A program made the translations under genes and the position numbers. Of a DNA stretch of 64,000 nucleotides, positions 44,656 to 53,701 are shown piece by piece. The DNA is from Desulfobulbus oralis (GTDB taxonomy: Bacteria > Desulfobacterota > Desulfobulbia > Desulfobulbales > Desulfobulbaceae), in the NCBI RefSeq assembly GCF_002952055.1, contig NZ_CP021255.1, positions 1,587,501-1,651,500 of the forward strand, read 5' to 3'. A model generated the notes under the pieces. That model saw nothing but the letters and a program-made list of their open reading frames with translations, did not search any database and was not told the DNA's origin. Numbering within the stretch: the stretch's first letter is position 1; each line of letters starts with the position of its first letter.

Positions 44656-45604
44656 TCAGTCTTCCTCGCCCAGCTCTTCCAGCATTTCCATTGACGGCAC
44701 AAAGAAAAGCGTTCCGGTGACCGCCGTGCTGAAATCGAGCAGGCGGTCGGTATTGCCCTCCGGCTCGCCTATGAACATGTTTTCCAACATCTTGCGCGTG
44801 GTGGAAAAAGTGCCCGCGTATCCGATAAAATAAGTGCCGAACTCCCCTTTGGCCGGATTGGAAAACGGCATGTTGGCTCGGACTATTTTGAGCTCGTTCC
44901 CGTCCGCGTCCTCGATGTTGGTCACCGCATTATGTGCATTTTCGGGTTTCTCCTCGTCGCCCAGTTCCACATCATCGAATTTTCTTCTGCCGATGGCCTG
45001 CTCTTGTTCTTCCGTGGACAGGGCATTCCAAGCCTCCATATCGTGCATGTATTTCTGTACGAAGGCGTAACTGCCTCCCGCGAAAGAAGCATCTTCTTCG
45101 CCGATGACGGCGGACGCGAAGCGCTCCTCGTCTTCCGGGTTTTCCGTGCCGTCCACGAAACCGATGATGGCCCGGCCGTCGAAATAACGGAAGCCGTGTA
45201 CTTCATCGACGTAACTGACCGCCCCCCGGAGTTTGGTGCTGATTATGGATGCTGCCTCGTGGCAGACATCCATTCTGGCGGCCCGGATATGAAAGAAAAG
45301 ATCGCCCGGTGTGGAGACCGCCGTGTGTTTCGCCCCCCGTATTTCCCGGAACACTTCCAGTTCTTTCGGCTTCCCTCGTCCGGGAAAAAGCCTGTCCCAC
45401 GCCTCCGAACCGAATCCCATAACACAGCTGACGGCCGAGGCGGGCAGACGTGTACGCAGGCTTCTGGCCACAACCGGGAAATCGGCGCACATCTCCTTCA
45501 CCTGGTTCAGTGCGCCCTTTCAGTGCGCCCTTTTCGTCCCGCAAGCCGAAAACCATGAAAATGGCGTGCTCGCCCGGCCCGTTGGTGACATCCTGGGGTT
45601 TCAT
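44656..45604 (-). pseudogene. Dyp-type peroxidase disrupted by a 13-bp tandem duplication
   Basis: From ATG 45604 (AAGGAAG site) the frame reads KPQDVTNGPGEHAIFMVFGL then RDEKGALK and goes out of frame; the correct frame resumes at KEMCADFPVVARSLRTR and runs to the end with GFVDGTENP (the Dyp signature with catalytic Asp), GGSYAFVQKYMHDM and PAKGEFGTYFIGYAG. Removing one copy of the duplicated 13 bases (45508-45520 = 45521-45533) restores a full ~312-residue haem peroxidase. Confidence 0.88.
45508..45533. repeat. Perfect 13-bp tandem duplication inside the Dyp peroxidase gene
   Basis: CAGTGCGCCCTTT occurs twice in a row. 13 is not a multiple of 3, so it causes the frameshift. It is a classic slippage-type event and could revert. 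Confidence 0.92.
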
Positions 45605-45800
45605 CGGAATCTTCCTTCTCTCGGTACAAGTCGTCATGTTTGTCTCCTCAAACGAAATTGGTTAGGTAAAAGTGCGGTCGTCTTTCGCAGCCAGTTTAGG
45701 TTGGTTTGGAACCAGACAAAATTGCTAACTATTTAGAAATGCTGGATTTTTCAACCCAGCTTATCCGCTTATCTGAAGATAATTGCAGTTCTGTATTTTC

Positions 45801-45824
45801 AGGTGGTCTGAAAGACCGTCTGAA
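45801..45824 (+). repeat. Two adjacent DNA uptake sequences
   Basis: AGGTGGTCTGAA (45801-45812) is one base from AG-mucDUS; AGACCGTCTGAA (45813-45824) is one base from AG-DUS. They stand directly head to tail near the right edge of the island. Confidence 0.75.
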
Positions 45825-45846
45825 AAGGGATTTTTAGATAGTGCCG

Positions 45847-45936
45847 TCAAATTATTGCTGCCCACAATGAGATACATCTGATTTGCACGGCGGCAAAGAA
45901 TGAGAGGCTTCGTTTTGCATAACGCGTGGCGATGTT
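45847..45936 (-). mobile_element. C-terminal remnant of an IS5-family transposase
   Basis: The - strand reads NIATRYAKRSLSFFAAVQ then IRCISLWAAII and a stop. This matches the invariant end of IS5-type transposases (RYxKxxxSFxAAVQIxCIxLW). Only about 29 codons remain, and no terminal repeat was recognised. It abuts the gtrA remnant and marks the right edge of the island. Confidence 0.75.
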
Positions 45937-45949
45937 GGCTATTATAGCA

Positions 45950-46039
45950 TATCCAGGATAGTTACGCCTGCCCGAAGCTGTGTTGATCATGCCCGGAGCG
46001 GGAATTTATAGCCTGTCCCGTCTGGATGTTCCCGGGCAT
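45950..46039 (-). pseudogene. Remnant of the 5' end of a gtrA gene
   Basis: About 75% identical by eye to the first ~75-90 bases of the intact gtrA (34971-35060), including matching start codon position and the block TGATCAACACAGCT. Small indels destroy the frame. Its start overlaps the stop of the nucleoside-recognition gene (TGATG), as expected for a once coupled downstream gene. Confidence 0.7.
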
Positions 46040-47016
46040 CAGAGCGCGTTGAGCCGAATGCAGAGCAGGTAGAGCAGCATGACCGTCACAATGCTGCAGG
46101 CCCGGTACAGTTGACCCGCGAGAATCAGTTCCGCCGCCACTTTGGGCCGGAAAATGCCGGCAAAGTAGGGGTACTGATGTCTGAGCGCCCGCACCGGCGA
46201 GGACAGCACATTGCCGGCCAGCAGGGCCAGCACCACTTCGTGCCCCTGCATGGCGTCGCTTTGCAGCAGAGCGCCGGCCGCGGCCACACCAGCGGTAAAT
46301 TCGGAGACCACCTGAAAGGTGATGATGCTGATGGCCTGCGGCGAAATCCATTCCAGCCATGACAGGTGCTCGGCCATGAAGTGCTCGGCACCGGCAAAAA
46401 AGCCGGATTCGTTGAGCGCATAAAAGAGGATGTAGATCGGCACGGTGTAGCTCGCAATCTTGCGGATCCGCTTGCGAAAACGCTTCCGGGTGTTTTGCCA
46501 GGCCTCGCGAAAACCGGGCTTTTTGGCCTCCGGCCCCGGTTCCTTGATCGGGCCGGCCGCGGCATCGTGCCGCAGGGCAAAGCGGGCGACAACGCCGATC
46601 AGCACGGTGCGGCCGATGGCGGCGCTCAGGGTCAGGCCCAGATACACAAGGGCAGCGCTCCTGATGATGGGCACCATGATGAAGAAGGTGGTGGGCAGGT
46701 GTGTGAAGTTGCTGGGCAGACTGTTGAAGAGGTTGGCCAGGATCAGGACCTTTTTGCTGATGCGCCCCTCGCTGTAGCTCTCGGCCAGGAGCGTGTTGGC
46801 TGCCATGCCGGATACAAAGGAAATGGAAAAGGAGGCCCCCACCACCTGCGGCAGGCGGGCGAAGCGGGTGAGGGGCCGGGCCACGGCGGCCAGCTTTTTG
46901 GTCCAGCCCAGCGACTCGATGAGCAGGGCCGCCAGGAGGCCGATGCCGAGAAAGATGAGCAGGCGCACCAGGGGCCAGCCCAGATGCAGCCAGAGATGGG
47001 TCAGGGTCGCGAGCAT
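46039..47016 (-). CDS. Nucleoside recognition (Gate) domain membrane protein, SpmA/SpmB-like
   Basis: 325 aa from ATG 47016; an upstream GTG would add an unlikely 79-residue leader. About eight membrane helices arranged as two Gate domains. FSISFVSGMAANTLLAESYS and LILANLFNSLPSNFTHLPTT in the first half and FQVVSEFTAGVAAAGALL in the second are typical of the family, whose substrates include nucleosides or are unknown. A remnant gtrA overlapped its 3' end before the island formed. Confidence 0.8.
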   Translation of the reverse strand: MLATLTHLWLHLGWPLVRLLIFLGIGLLAALLIESLGWTKKLAAVARPLTRFARLPQVVGASFSISFVSGMAANTLLAESYSEGRISKKVLILANLFNSLPSNFTHLPTTFFIMVPIIRSAALVYLGLTLSAAIGRTVLIGVVARFALRHDAAAGPIKEPGPEAKKPGFREAWQNTRKRFRKRIRKIASYTVPIYILFYALNESGFFAGAEHFMAEHLSWLEWISPQAISIITFQVVSEFTAGVAAAGALLQSDAMQGHEVVLALLAGNVLSSPVRALRHQYPYFAGIFRPKVAAELILAGQLYRACSIVTVMLLYLLCIRLNAL

Positions 47017-47334
47017 GATGATTCCGGAAAGGGGCCAGATGAATGCGGCATGTGATGCCGCCGACGGATGCGCCCCACTATACCTGCTTGGATGCTGGAG
47101 GGAAAGGGCGGCTTGCCCGGTGTGAACCGGCAGTCCGGGGCCGGGACTCATGAAATCCTCCCTGAAGCTGCTCTGCCTGGCCCGTTGATCGGAGCGGACG
47201 CTGGGCCTGCCGGCGGACGGGAGCGCCACTGTACGGGATAAAAGAGGCGGCACGAGTTTTTTGCCCCATTTTCCAGAATTTTTCCCGTTTGCCCGGCCGC
47301 CCGTGGTAAAAAGGCGTGGCAGGCTTGCGTAGCC

Positions 47335-47367
47335 GGACCGGCGCCTCCGGTCCTGTTCTCTTTTTTT
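47335..47367 (+). promoter_or_regulatory. Terminator-like hairpin in the purL leader
   Basis: GGACCGG (47335-47341) and CCGGTCC (47347-47353) can pair, followed at 47361-47367 by a run of T. It ends 17 bases before the purL ATG, where a leader terminator/attenuator would be placed. The seven-base gap before the T run weakens the case. Confidence 0.4.
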
Positions 47368-47384
47368 GCGTCAATGGAGTCATC

Positions 47385-50300
47385 ATGCCCGAAACGGTTA
47401 GCCATCTGTACCGCAGGATCAACGACAGACTGTCCTTTTGCTTCAATATCGAAACCACAGGCCCGCTGACAGCGGAAGAGGCCAGGTGCCTGCGCCTGAT
47501 CCTGGCCGACGGCTTTCGGGCCGACACCATCACCGATGCGCCCCAGGACAGCGGCCAGACTGTGGTGGAAATTGGCCCCAGGCTCAATTTTGCCACGGCC
47601 TGGTCGGCCAACATGCTGGCCATCTGTCGCTCGGTGGGGCTGAACATGGTGAGCCGGGTGGAGCGTTCCCGGCGCTACGTGGTGCCGGCAGGCGAAGACC
47701 TGGCCGCCTTTGCCGCGGCCCGGCACGATCGCATGACCGAGTGCGTGTATGCAGAGCCCTTGGCGAGCTTTGCGCACAAGGTCCAGCCGGAGCCGGTGTA
47801 CGAGGTGGACCTCATAGGCCGGGGCAAGGAGGTGCTGGCTGAAATCCCGGGGCTCTCCATGGACGAGTGGGATCGCCAGCTCTACTACGACTATTTTGTC
47901 GGGCATGCCCGCAGAAACCCCACGATCGTGGAGCTGATGGATCTGAACAACGCCAATTCCGAGCACTCGCGCCACAGCTTTTTCAGGGGCAGGCAGGTGA
48001 TCGACGGCAAGGCCCATGAGCAAAGCCTTTTCGATCTGGTCAAGGGCACCCTGGCTGCAAATCCCCGGGGCAGCCTCGTGGCCTTCAAGGACAATTCCAG
48101 CGTGATTCAGGGCCGGAAGATACAAACGCTCGTGGCCGAAAGGCCCGGTCAGCCCTCGGCCATCGCCATGCGTTCGGTGGAGCTGCACCCGCTTCTGACC
48201 GCGGAAACCCACAATTTCCCAACCGGTGTGGCACCCTTTCCGGGGGCCGAGACCGGCACCGGCGGCCGCATCCGCGACGTGCAGGGCACGGGCCGCGGCG
48301 GAACGGTCATGGCCGGCACTGCCGGCTACTGCGTGGCCGGTCTGCATATTCCGGGCTATGCCCTGCCCTGGGAGCCTGCCTTGCCCTGTCCGGATACGCT
48401 CGCGCCCGCGCTCACCATTGCCATAGAGGCCAGTAACGGGGCCTCCGATTACGGCAACAAATTCGGCGAGCCCCTGATCCAAGGTTTTGTGCGCAGCTTT
48501 GACATGCGGCTCAAAGGGCAGGGCGCGGGGCAGGGCGAGCGCTGGGGCTTTCTCAAACCCATCATGTTTACCGGCGGCATTGGCCAGATTGACGGCCTGC
48601 ATACGGAGAAAAAACGGCCGCTTGCGGGCATGCGCATCGTGCAGGTGGGCGGTCCGGCCTACAGGGTCGGTTTTGGCGGCGGCGCGGCCTCCAGCATGTT
48701 GCAGGGTGAAAACGAGTCGGCCCTGGATTTTGACGCGGTGCAACGCGGGGACGCGGAGATGGAGCAGAAGATGAACCGTGTCATCCGGGCCTGCATCGAA
48801 ATGGGGGCGGAATCGCTGATCGAGGTCATCCATGATCAGGGGGCGGGCGGCCCGGCCAATGTGCTGAAGGAACTGGTGGAATCGGCGGGCGGCAGGGTGG
48901 AGATCCGCAAGATTCACGTGGGCGATCCCAGTATGTCGGTTTTGGAAATCTATGTGGCCGAATATCAGGAGCGCGTGGGCATGCTCATCCAGCCGGAAAA
49001 CCTGCCTGCGCTTCAGGCCATCTGCGCACGGGAAAAGGTGGTCTGCGAAGATCTGGGCGAGGTCACGGGCGATCTCCGCTTTATCGTGCACGACAGCCAA
49101 AACAATACCACGCCAGTCAACCTCGAGCTGGACCGGCTGCTGGGGCATCTGCCGCAAAAGACCTACACCGACGAGACGCGGCTGGAGCCGCCAGCTCCCC
49201 TGGTGCTGCCTGCGAAACTCTCGCCCAAGGAGGCGCTGGAGCGGGTCCTGCGGCTCCTGTCGGTCGGTTCCAAGCGCTTTCTCACCAACAAGGTCGACCG
49301 CTCGGTGAGCGGTCTGGTGGCCCAGCAGCAGTGCTGCGGCCCGCTGCAACTGACTGTGGCCGACTGTGCCGTGGTCGCGCAGAGCCATTTTGAGCTTTTT
49401 GGCATTGCCACGGCCATTGGCGAGCAGCCGGTCAAGATGCTGGTCAATCCGGCGGCTGGGGCGCGCATGGCGCTTGCCGAGGCCCTGACCAATCTGGTCT
49501 GGGCGAAAATTGACGATCCCCTGCAGATCAAGTGCTCGGCCAACTGGATGTGGGCGCCCAAACTGCGGGGCGAGGGGGCGGCCCTGCGTCAGGCGGCCGA
49601 GGCCATGGCAGCGGCCATGATCGCGCTGGGTGTGGCGGTGGACGGCGGCAAGGACAGCCTTTCCATGGCCACCAAGGTCGGCGGCGAGGTGGTGAAGTCG
49701 CCCCGTGATCTGGTCATTTCGCTCTATGCTGCCATGAGCGATCTGCGGCAAAAGGTGACGCCGGACTTGAAATCCACGGATTCGGTGCTGCTGCTGGTGG
49801 ATGTGGCGCCTGGCAAGCGGCGGCTGGGCGGCAGCGCGCTGGCCCAGTGCTTTGGGCAGGAGAGTCTGGGCGACGAAGTGCCGGATCTGGACAGCCCGGC
49901 TCTGCTCAAACGCGCCTTTCTGGCCGTGCAGGACCTGATTGCGGAGGGGCTGATTCTTTCCGGCCACGACCGCAGCGAGGGCGGCCTCATCACCACGGTG
50001 CTGGAAATGGCCTTTGCGGGCAACTGTGGCCTCAGGCTGGCCCTGCAGGGCGGGGAGGCGGAGGCGCTGGCCACGCTTTTTGCCGAAGAACTGGGCCTGG
50101 TGCTGGAATGCTCCTGGCAGCACTTGCCGGAAGTCAAAAAGCGGCTCGCTGAAGCGGAGGTGCCGCTCGTGGTCCTGGGGCAGACCACGCCGGACAGGAT
50201 CGTGAACGTCCTCTACAATGGCCGGCCGGTCCTGGACGAGTCGCTGGTTTTGCTCCGCCAGTGGTGGGAGGAGACCAGTTACCGGCTCGAGCGCCTGCAG

Positions 50301-51215
50301 GTCAATCCGGACTGCGCGGAAGAGGAACGGCTGAACTGTCTTGATCGGCCCGGCCCGGGCTATCATCTGCCCTTCACGCCGCAGCCCACGGCGCTCTCGG
50401 TCCTGCAGGCGGCGGACAAACCAAGGGTGGCGATTCTTCGTGACGAAGGTTCGAACTCCGACCGGGAAATGGCGGCAGCCTTTTACAGCGCGGGCTTTGA
50501 GCCCTGGGACATCACCATGACCGACCTGCTTGCGGGTCGTGTCCGGCTGGATGGCTTCCGGGGTCTTGCGGCAGTGGGCGGTTTTTCCTATGCCGATGTG
50601 CCGGAGAGCGCCAAGGGCTGGGCCTCGACGATTGTGTTCAACGATGCGCTGCATCGGGAATTCCAGAGCTTTTACCAGCGGCCCGATACCTTCACCTTTG
50701 GCAGTTGCAACGGCTGCCAGCTCTTCGCCCTGTTGGGCTGGGTGCCCTGGCAGGGGCTGGACGCCGAGGCGCAGCCGCGTTTTGTGCGCAACGTCTCCGG
50801 CCGCTTTGAATCCCGCTGGAGCACGGTAAGGGTGCAAAAAAGCCCGGCCATTATGCTGCGGGGCATGGACGGCCTGATCTTCGGCATCCACGTGGACCAC
50901 GGCGAGGGCCGGCTCGTGTTCCCGGACGCCCTCGTGCGCGAGCGTGTGCGGGTGGAGGGCCTGGCGCCCCTGGTCTATGTGGACGACAGCGGCCGCGCTA
51001 CCGAGGACTACCCCTTCAATCCGAACGGCTCCGGTGATGGCCTGGCCGGTCTCTGCTCGCCGGACGGCCGTCATCTGGCTCTGATGCCGCATGCGGAACG
51101 CTGCTTTCTGCCCTGGCAGGCCCACTGGTTGCCGCAGCACATGAAAGACCTGGCTGTGAGCCCTTGGCTCCGCATGTTCCAGAACGCCTATCACTGGTGC
51201 ATGGAGCGCAGATAG
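47385..51215 (+). CDS. purL: Phosphoribosylformylglycinamidine synthase, large single-chain type
   Basis: 1276 aa: the large one-chain FGAM synthase, which makes formylglycinamidine ribonucleotide from FGAR, glutamine and ATP in purine synthesis. N-terminal linker region with NNANSEHSRHSFFRG; two AIRS-like ATP domains (AETHNFPTGVAPFPGAETGT and VDGGKDSLSMA); C-terminal class I glutamine amidotransferase with the nucleophile Cys in FTFGSCNGCQLFALLGW and His/Glu in HVDHGEG. TGGAG lies six bases before ATG 47385. A strong terminator follows. Confidence 0.95.
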   Translation: MPETVSHLYRRINDRLSFCFNIETTGPLTAEEARCLRLILADGFRADTITDAPQDSGQTVVEIGPRLNFATAWSANMLAICRSVGLNMVSRVERSRRYVVPAGEDLAAFAAARHDRMTECVYAEPLASFAHKVQPEPVYEVDLIGRGKEVLAEIPGLSMDEWDRQLYYDYFVGHARRNPTIVELMDLNNANSEHSRHSFFRGRQVIDGKAHEQSLFDLVKGTLAANPRGSLVAFKDNSSVIQGRKIQTLVAERPGQPSAIAMRSVELHPLLTAETHNFPTGVAPFPGAETGTGGRIRDVQGTGRGGTVMAGTAGYCVAGLHIPGYALPWEPALPCPDTLAPALTIAIEASNGASDYGNKFGEPLIQGFVRSFDMRLKGQGAGQGERWGFLKPIMFTGGIGQIDGLHTEKKRPLAGMRIVQVGGPAYRVGFGGGAASSMLQGENESALDFDAVQRGDAEMEQKMNRVIRACIEMGAESLIEVIHDQGAGGPANVLKELVESAGGRVEIRKIHVGDPSMSVLEIYVAEYQERVGMLIQPENLPALQAICAREKVVCEDLGEVTGDLRFIVHDSQNNTTPVNLELDRLLGHLPQKTYTDETRLEPPAPLVLPAKLSPKEALERVLRLLSVGSKRFLTNKVDRSVSGLVAQQQCCGPLQLTVADCAVVAQSHFELFGIATAIGEQPVKMLVNPAAGARMALAEALTNLVWAKIDDPLQIKCSANWMWAPKLRGEGAALRQAAEAMAAAMIALGVAVDGGKDSLSMATKVGGEVVKSPRDLVISLYAAMSDLRQKVTPDLKSTDSVLLLVDVAPGKRRLGGSALAQCFGQESLGDEVPDLDSPALLKRAFLAVQDLIAEGLILSGHDRSEGGLITTVLEMAFAGNCGLRLALQGGEAEALATLFAEELGLVLECSWQHLPEVKKRLAEAEVPLVVLGQTTPDRIVNVLYNGRPVLDESLVLLRQWWEETSYRLERLQVNPDCAEEERLNCLDRPGPGYHLPFTPQPTALSVLQAADKPRVAILRDEGSNSDREMAAAFYSAGFEPWDITMTDLLAGRVRLDGFRGLAAVGGFSYADVPESAKGWASTIVFNDALHREFQSFYQRPDTFTFGSCNGCQLFALLGWVPWQGLDAEAQPRFVRNVSGRFESRWSTVRVQKSPAIMLRGMDGLIFGIHVDHGEGRLVFPDALVRERVRVEGLAPLVYVDDSGRATEDYPFNPNGSGDGLAGLCSPDGRHLALMPHAERCFLPWQAHWLPQHMKDLAVSPWLRMFQNAYHWCMERR

Positions 51216-51686
51216 GCGAAGGGTATTCCAGGCCCGGATCAAAGCGCTCTCCGTGTCGGCTTCGGAAAATGCTCGCCGGAGTACCAGATGTGCGCCGGCG
51301 CCGCATGCCCCTGCCTCCTTGAGGTTGTCTTTGCTCGGGAGCCCCGGAATGGGCAGAGAAAAAGGGGGCACGGATCGCGTGCCCCCTTTTTATCGAAACT
51401 GTGGTGTGACGGAACGGCCAGCGAGGGACAGCCTGCGGTAAATTTTTTTGCCCCTGCCCGTATCGGGCGCATGCTGTCGCGGTTTTGGCGAGGAGCGATC
51501 AGAAAGACTCGGCCCCTGGAGAAGGCCCGGCTGTGCCTGTGGACGAAGAGTCTGATGATTCCCTGCCCAGGGAATGGCGCTGGAAAAGGCCCGAGTGGAG
51601 AAAAGGCAGGCTACCGGCTGCGTGCAAAGCTTGTCTTCCGATGTCGGAAAAAGCTGGCGCCTAGGGGGGACAGGGCAGGGTTGCGG
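51216..51686. other. Gene-free stretch between purL and tatA
   Basis: About 470 bases. Apart from the terminator at 51358-51393 I see no credible gene, RNA or repeat; open frames here lack ribosome binding sites and family similarity. Confidence 0.5.
51358..51393 (+). terminator. Rho-independent terminator downstream of purL
   Basis: Arms AAAAGGGGGCACG and CGTGCCCCCTTTT (51360-51372 and 51378-51390) with a five-base loop and T tail. Flanking A and T runs allow it to work in both directions. Confidence 0.85.
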
Positions 51687-51881
51687 TCAGGCCTTCTTTT
51701 CTTCGCTCTGCTCGCCGGTCTTGCTGTCAATGGCTTTTTTTTCTTCGCCCTTGATGGATTCCTTGAAGTTTTTGATGCCCCGGCCGATGCCGCTGCCGAT
51801 TTCCGGCAGTTTGCCGGCGCCGAACAGCAGGACAATGATGACCAGAATGACGAGGAGTTCGGGCATATGCAAACCAAACAT
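51687..51881 (-). CDS. tatA: Twin-arginine translocase subunit TatA/TatE
   Basis: 64 aa. Short N-terminus, one membrane helix ([19 protein letters not shown]) with the conserved FGxxKLPE hinge, then an amphipathic helix ([14 protein letters not shown]) and a charged tail. It forms the pore of the Tat system that exports folded proteins such as the metallohydrolase at 20702-21856. No tatB or tatC nearby. Overlaps no other gene. Confidence 0.93.
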   Translation of the reverse strand: MFGLHMPELLVILVIIVLLFGAGKLPEIGSGIGRGIKNFKESIKGEEKKAIDSKTGEQSEEKKA

Positions 51882-51950
51882 ACATTGACCTCATGTTGAG
51901 TTCATATGGAGCTTGAGGGCTGCCAAGATAGCACTTTCTGGCCCGGGCTG

Positions 51951-52085
51951 TCAATTGCCAAAGCGTGAGGGCGAAAGGCCGCAGCCCTGGCGGCTGACAG
52001 CCCTGGCGGCGCGCTTTCCTGAGGGCATTGGCGCGCACCGGGTGCATTCAAATTGCCAATGCACTGTCAGATGGTTGTGGGGCAT
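51951..52085 (-). CDS. Possible small Cys-containing protein
   Basis: 44 codons starting MPHNHLTVHWQFECTRCAPM behind a strong AGAAGGAG site at good spacing. It has a CTRC pair near the middle and a basic C-terminal half. No family recognised. The ribosome binding site is the main support; without conservation data it may be a chance frame in the 434-base gap between tatA and lysA. Confidence 0.3.
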   Translation of the reverse strand: MPHNHLTVHWQFECTRCAPMPSGKRAARAVSRQGCGLSPSRFGN

Positions 52086-52315
52086 GGCGGGCTCCTTCTG
52101 ACCGGGTGTTTGTTGCTGCTGCCAAGTCCGCCGGAATCCCGCCCTGTCCTTTTCACCTTTGCTCTCTATCCGGGTGGCGCCTTGGCAACGAGCATTACGG
52201 TACAGCGCCCGCCGCCTTCCGGTGGTACGAAATGACGGATATGGCTGGACGGCATTCCCGGACCTGCGAAGCCCGGCAGGCGGTTCCGCAGCGGGCATGC
52301 TGTTCTGTCCGCCTG

Positions 52316-53575
52316 TCATCCAGCGGCCAGGGTATCGGGCTCGAAGATGAGGGTTGCGAAGTAGTCGGTCACGTTTTCCGCCCGCCGGATGCGTTCCACA
52401 CTGCTGTCTGTCCGCAGCAGGAGTTCCTGCGGTCTGAGTCTGCCGTTGTAATTGAAGCCCATGGCGTGACCATGGGCGCCGGTGTCCTGAATCACCAGCA
52501 GTTCCCCGCCTTCGAGGTGGGGAAGCTGTCTTTGGATGGCGAATTTGTCATTGTTTTCGCAGAGCGGGCCCACCACATCCACCAGCTCCAGGGGCCGGTC
52601 TTCGCAGCCTGGAGCCTCGATGTGGTGGTAGGCGCCGTAGATGGCCGGCCGCATGAGTGCGGCCATGCTGCTGTCCACGCCGATATGGGTGCGGTAGATG
52701 TCCTTGCGGTTGATGACCCTGGTCACCAGCACCCCGTGCGGGCCGCTCATGTAGCGGCCGCTCTCCGTGAAGAGCCTGGGGACGTAGCCGTAAGCCTTTT
52801 TGAAGTCCTCCAGGAGTCTGCAGACCTCGCGACCCATGGCGGGGAGGTCAAGGGGCGCGTCTTCCGGCCGGTAGGGGATGCCCAGACCACCGCCGATATT
52901 GACGAACTCCATGCGGATATTCAGTTCCAGTTCGAGCCGTCGGCACAGGTCCAAAAGCATGCGCGCGGTCTCCACGATGTAGCGGTAGTCCAATTCATTC
53001 GAGGCCAGCATGCTGTGCAGGCCAAAGCGTTTTGCCCCGCGTTCCTGGGCCTTGCGGTAGGCGTCCGCGATCTGCCCGTCACTGACCCCGTATTTGGCCT
53101 CTTCGGGCTTGCCGATGATGGCGTTGCCGGAGCGTTTCGCACCCGGGTTGTAGCGGAAGCAGATCAGCTCCGGCATGAGCGGCACCTTGCCGATCAGCGA
53201 GATGTCGTCCAGGTTGAGGATGCAGCCCCCGTGAGCGGCTGCGGCCAGAAAATCGGCCTCGCTCGTGTTGTTCGAGGTGAACATGATGTCTGTAGGCGCG
53301 ACGTGGGCGTTTCGGGCCAGCATCAGTTCGGGTATCGAGCTGCAGTCAAAGCCGAAGCCCATTTCGCGCATGATGGTCAGGATGAAGGGATTGGGCAGCG
53401 CCTTGACCGCGAAAAACTCGCGGAAGCCCTCCGCGCCGGCAAAGGCGTCTTTCAGGGCCTGACCGGTTGCCCGGAGGCCTGCCTCGTCGTAGATATGAAA
53501 GGGGGTGCCGAAGTGTTTGGCGATGCGGTCGAGCTGGGGATAGAGTCTGGTTTTGAAGGTTTCGGAAATAGGCAT
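52316..53575 (-). CDS. lysA: Diaminopimelate decarboxylase
   Basis: 419 aa, PLP-dependent fold-III enzyme that makes lysine from meso-diaminopimelate. PLP Lys58 in FFAVKALPNP, the phosphate-binding NIGGGLGIPY, and C-terminal GPLCENNDKFA and DTGAHGHAMGFNYNGRLRP. The LysA-type ENND motif with conserved Cys distinguishes it from ornithine decarboxylases. The family is diverse, and carboxynorspermidine decarboxylase is a less likely alternative. Confidence 0.9.
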   Translation of the reverse strand: MPISETFKTRLYPQLDRIAKHFGTPFHIYDEAGLRATGQALKDAFAGAEGFREFFAVKALPNPFILTIMREMGFGFDCSSIPELMLARNAHVAPTDIMFTSNNTSEADFLAAAAHGGCILNLDDISLIGKVPLMPELICFRYNPGAKRSGNAIIGKPEEAKYGVSDGQIADAYRKAQERGAKRFGLHSMLASNELDYRYIVETARMLLDLCRRLELELNIRMEFVNIGGGLGIPYRPEDAPLDLPAMGREVCRLLEDFKKAYGYVPRLFTESGRYMSGPHGVLVTRVINRKDIYRTHIGVDSSMAALMRPAIYGAYHHIEAPGCEDRPLELVDVVGPLCENNDKFAIQRQLPHLEGGELLVIQDTGAHGHAMGFNYNGRLRPQELLLRTDSSVERIRRAENVTDYFATLIFEPDTLAAG

Positions 53576-53701
53576 GGATGCGCCTCGGAATTGGGTTGCA
53601 GGGAGCGCCCGGGGGGCGGACGAAACGAGGCGCCCACTATACCGTGTTTTCCCGGACAAACCAAGTCGCAGCCCATTTCCCGCAGCCACCGGGCGGCATT
53701 G

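Noticed and set aside
47148-51371. 1407-codon open frame antisense to purL
   Set aside because: It mirrors purL codon positions exactly, has no ribosome binding site and no recognisable protein motif; long antisense frames are expected in GC-rich genes.
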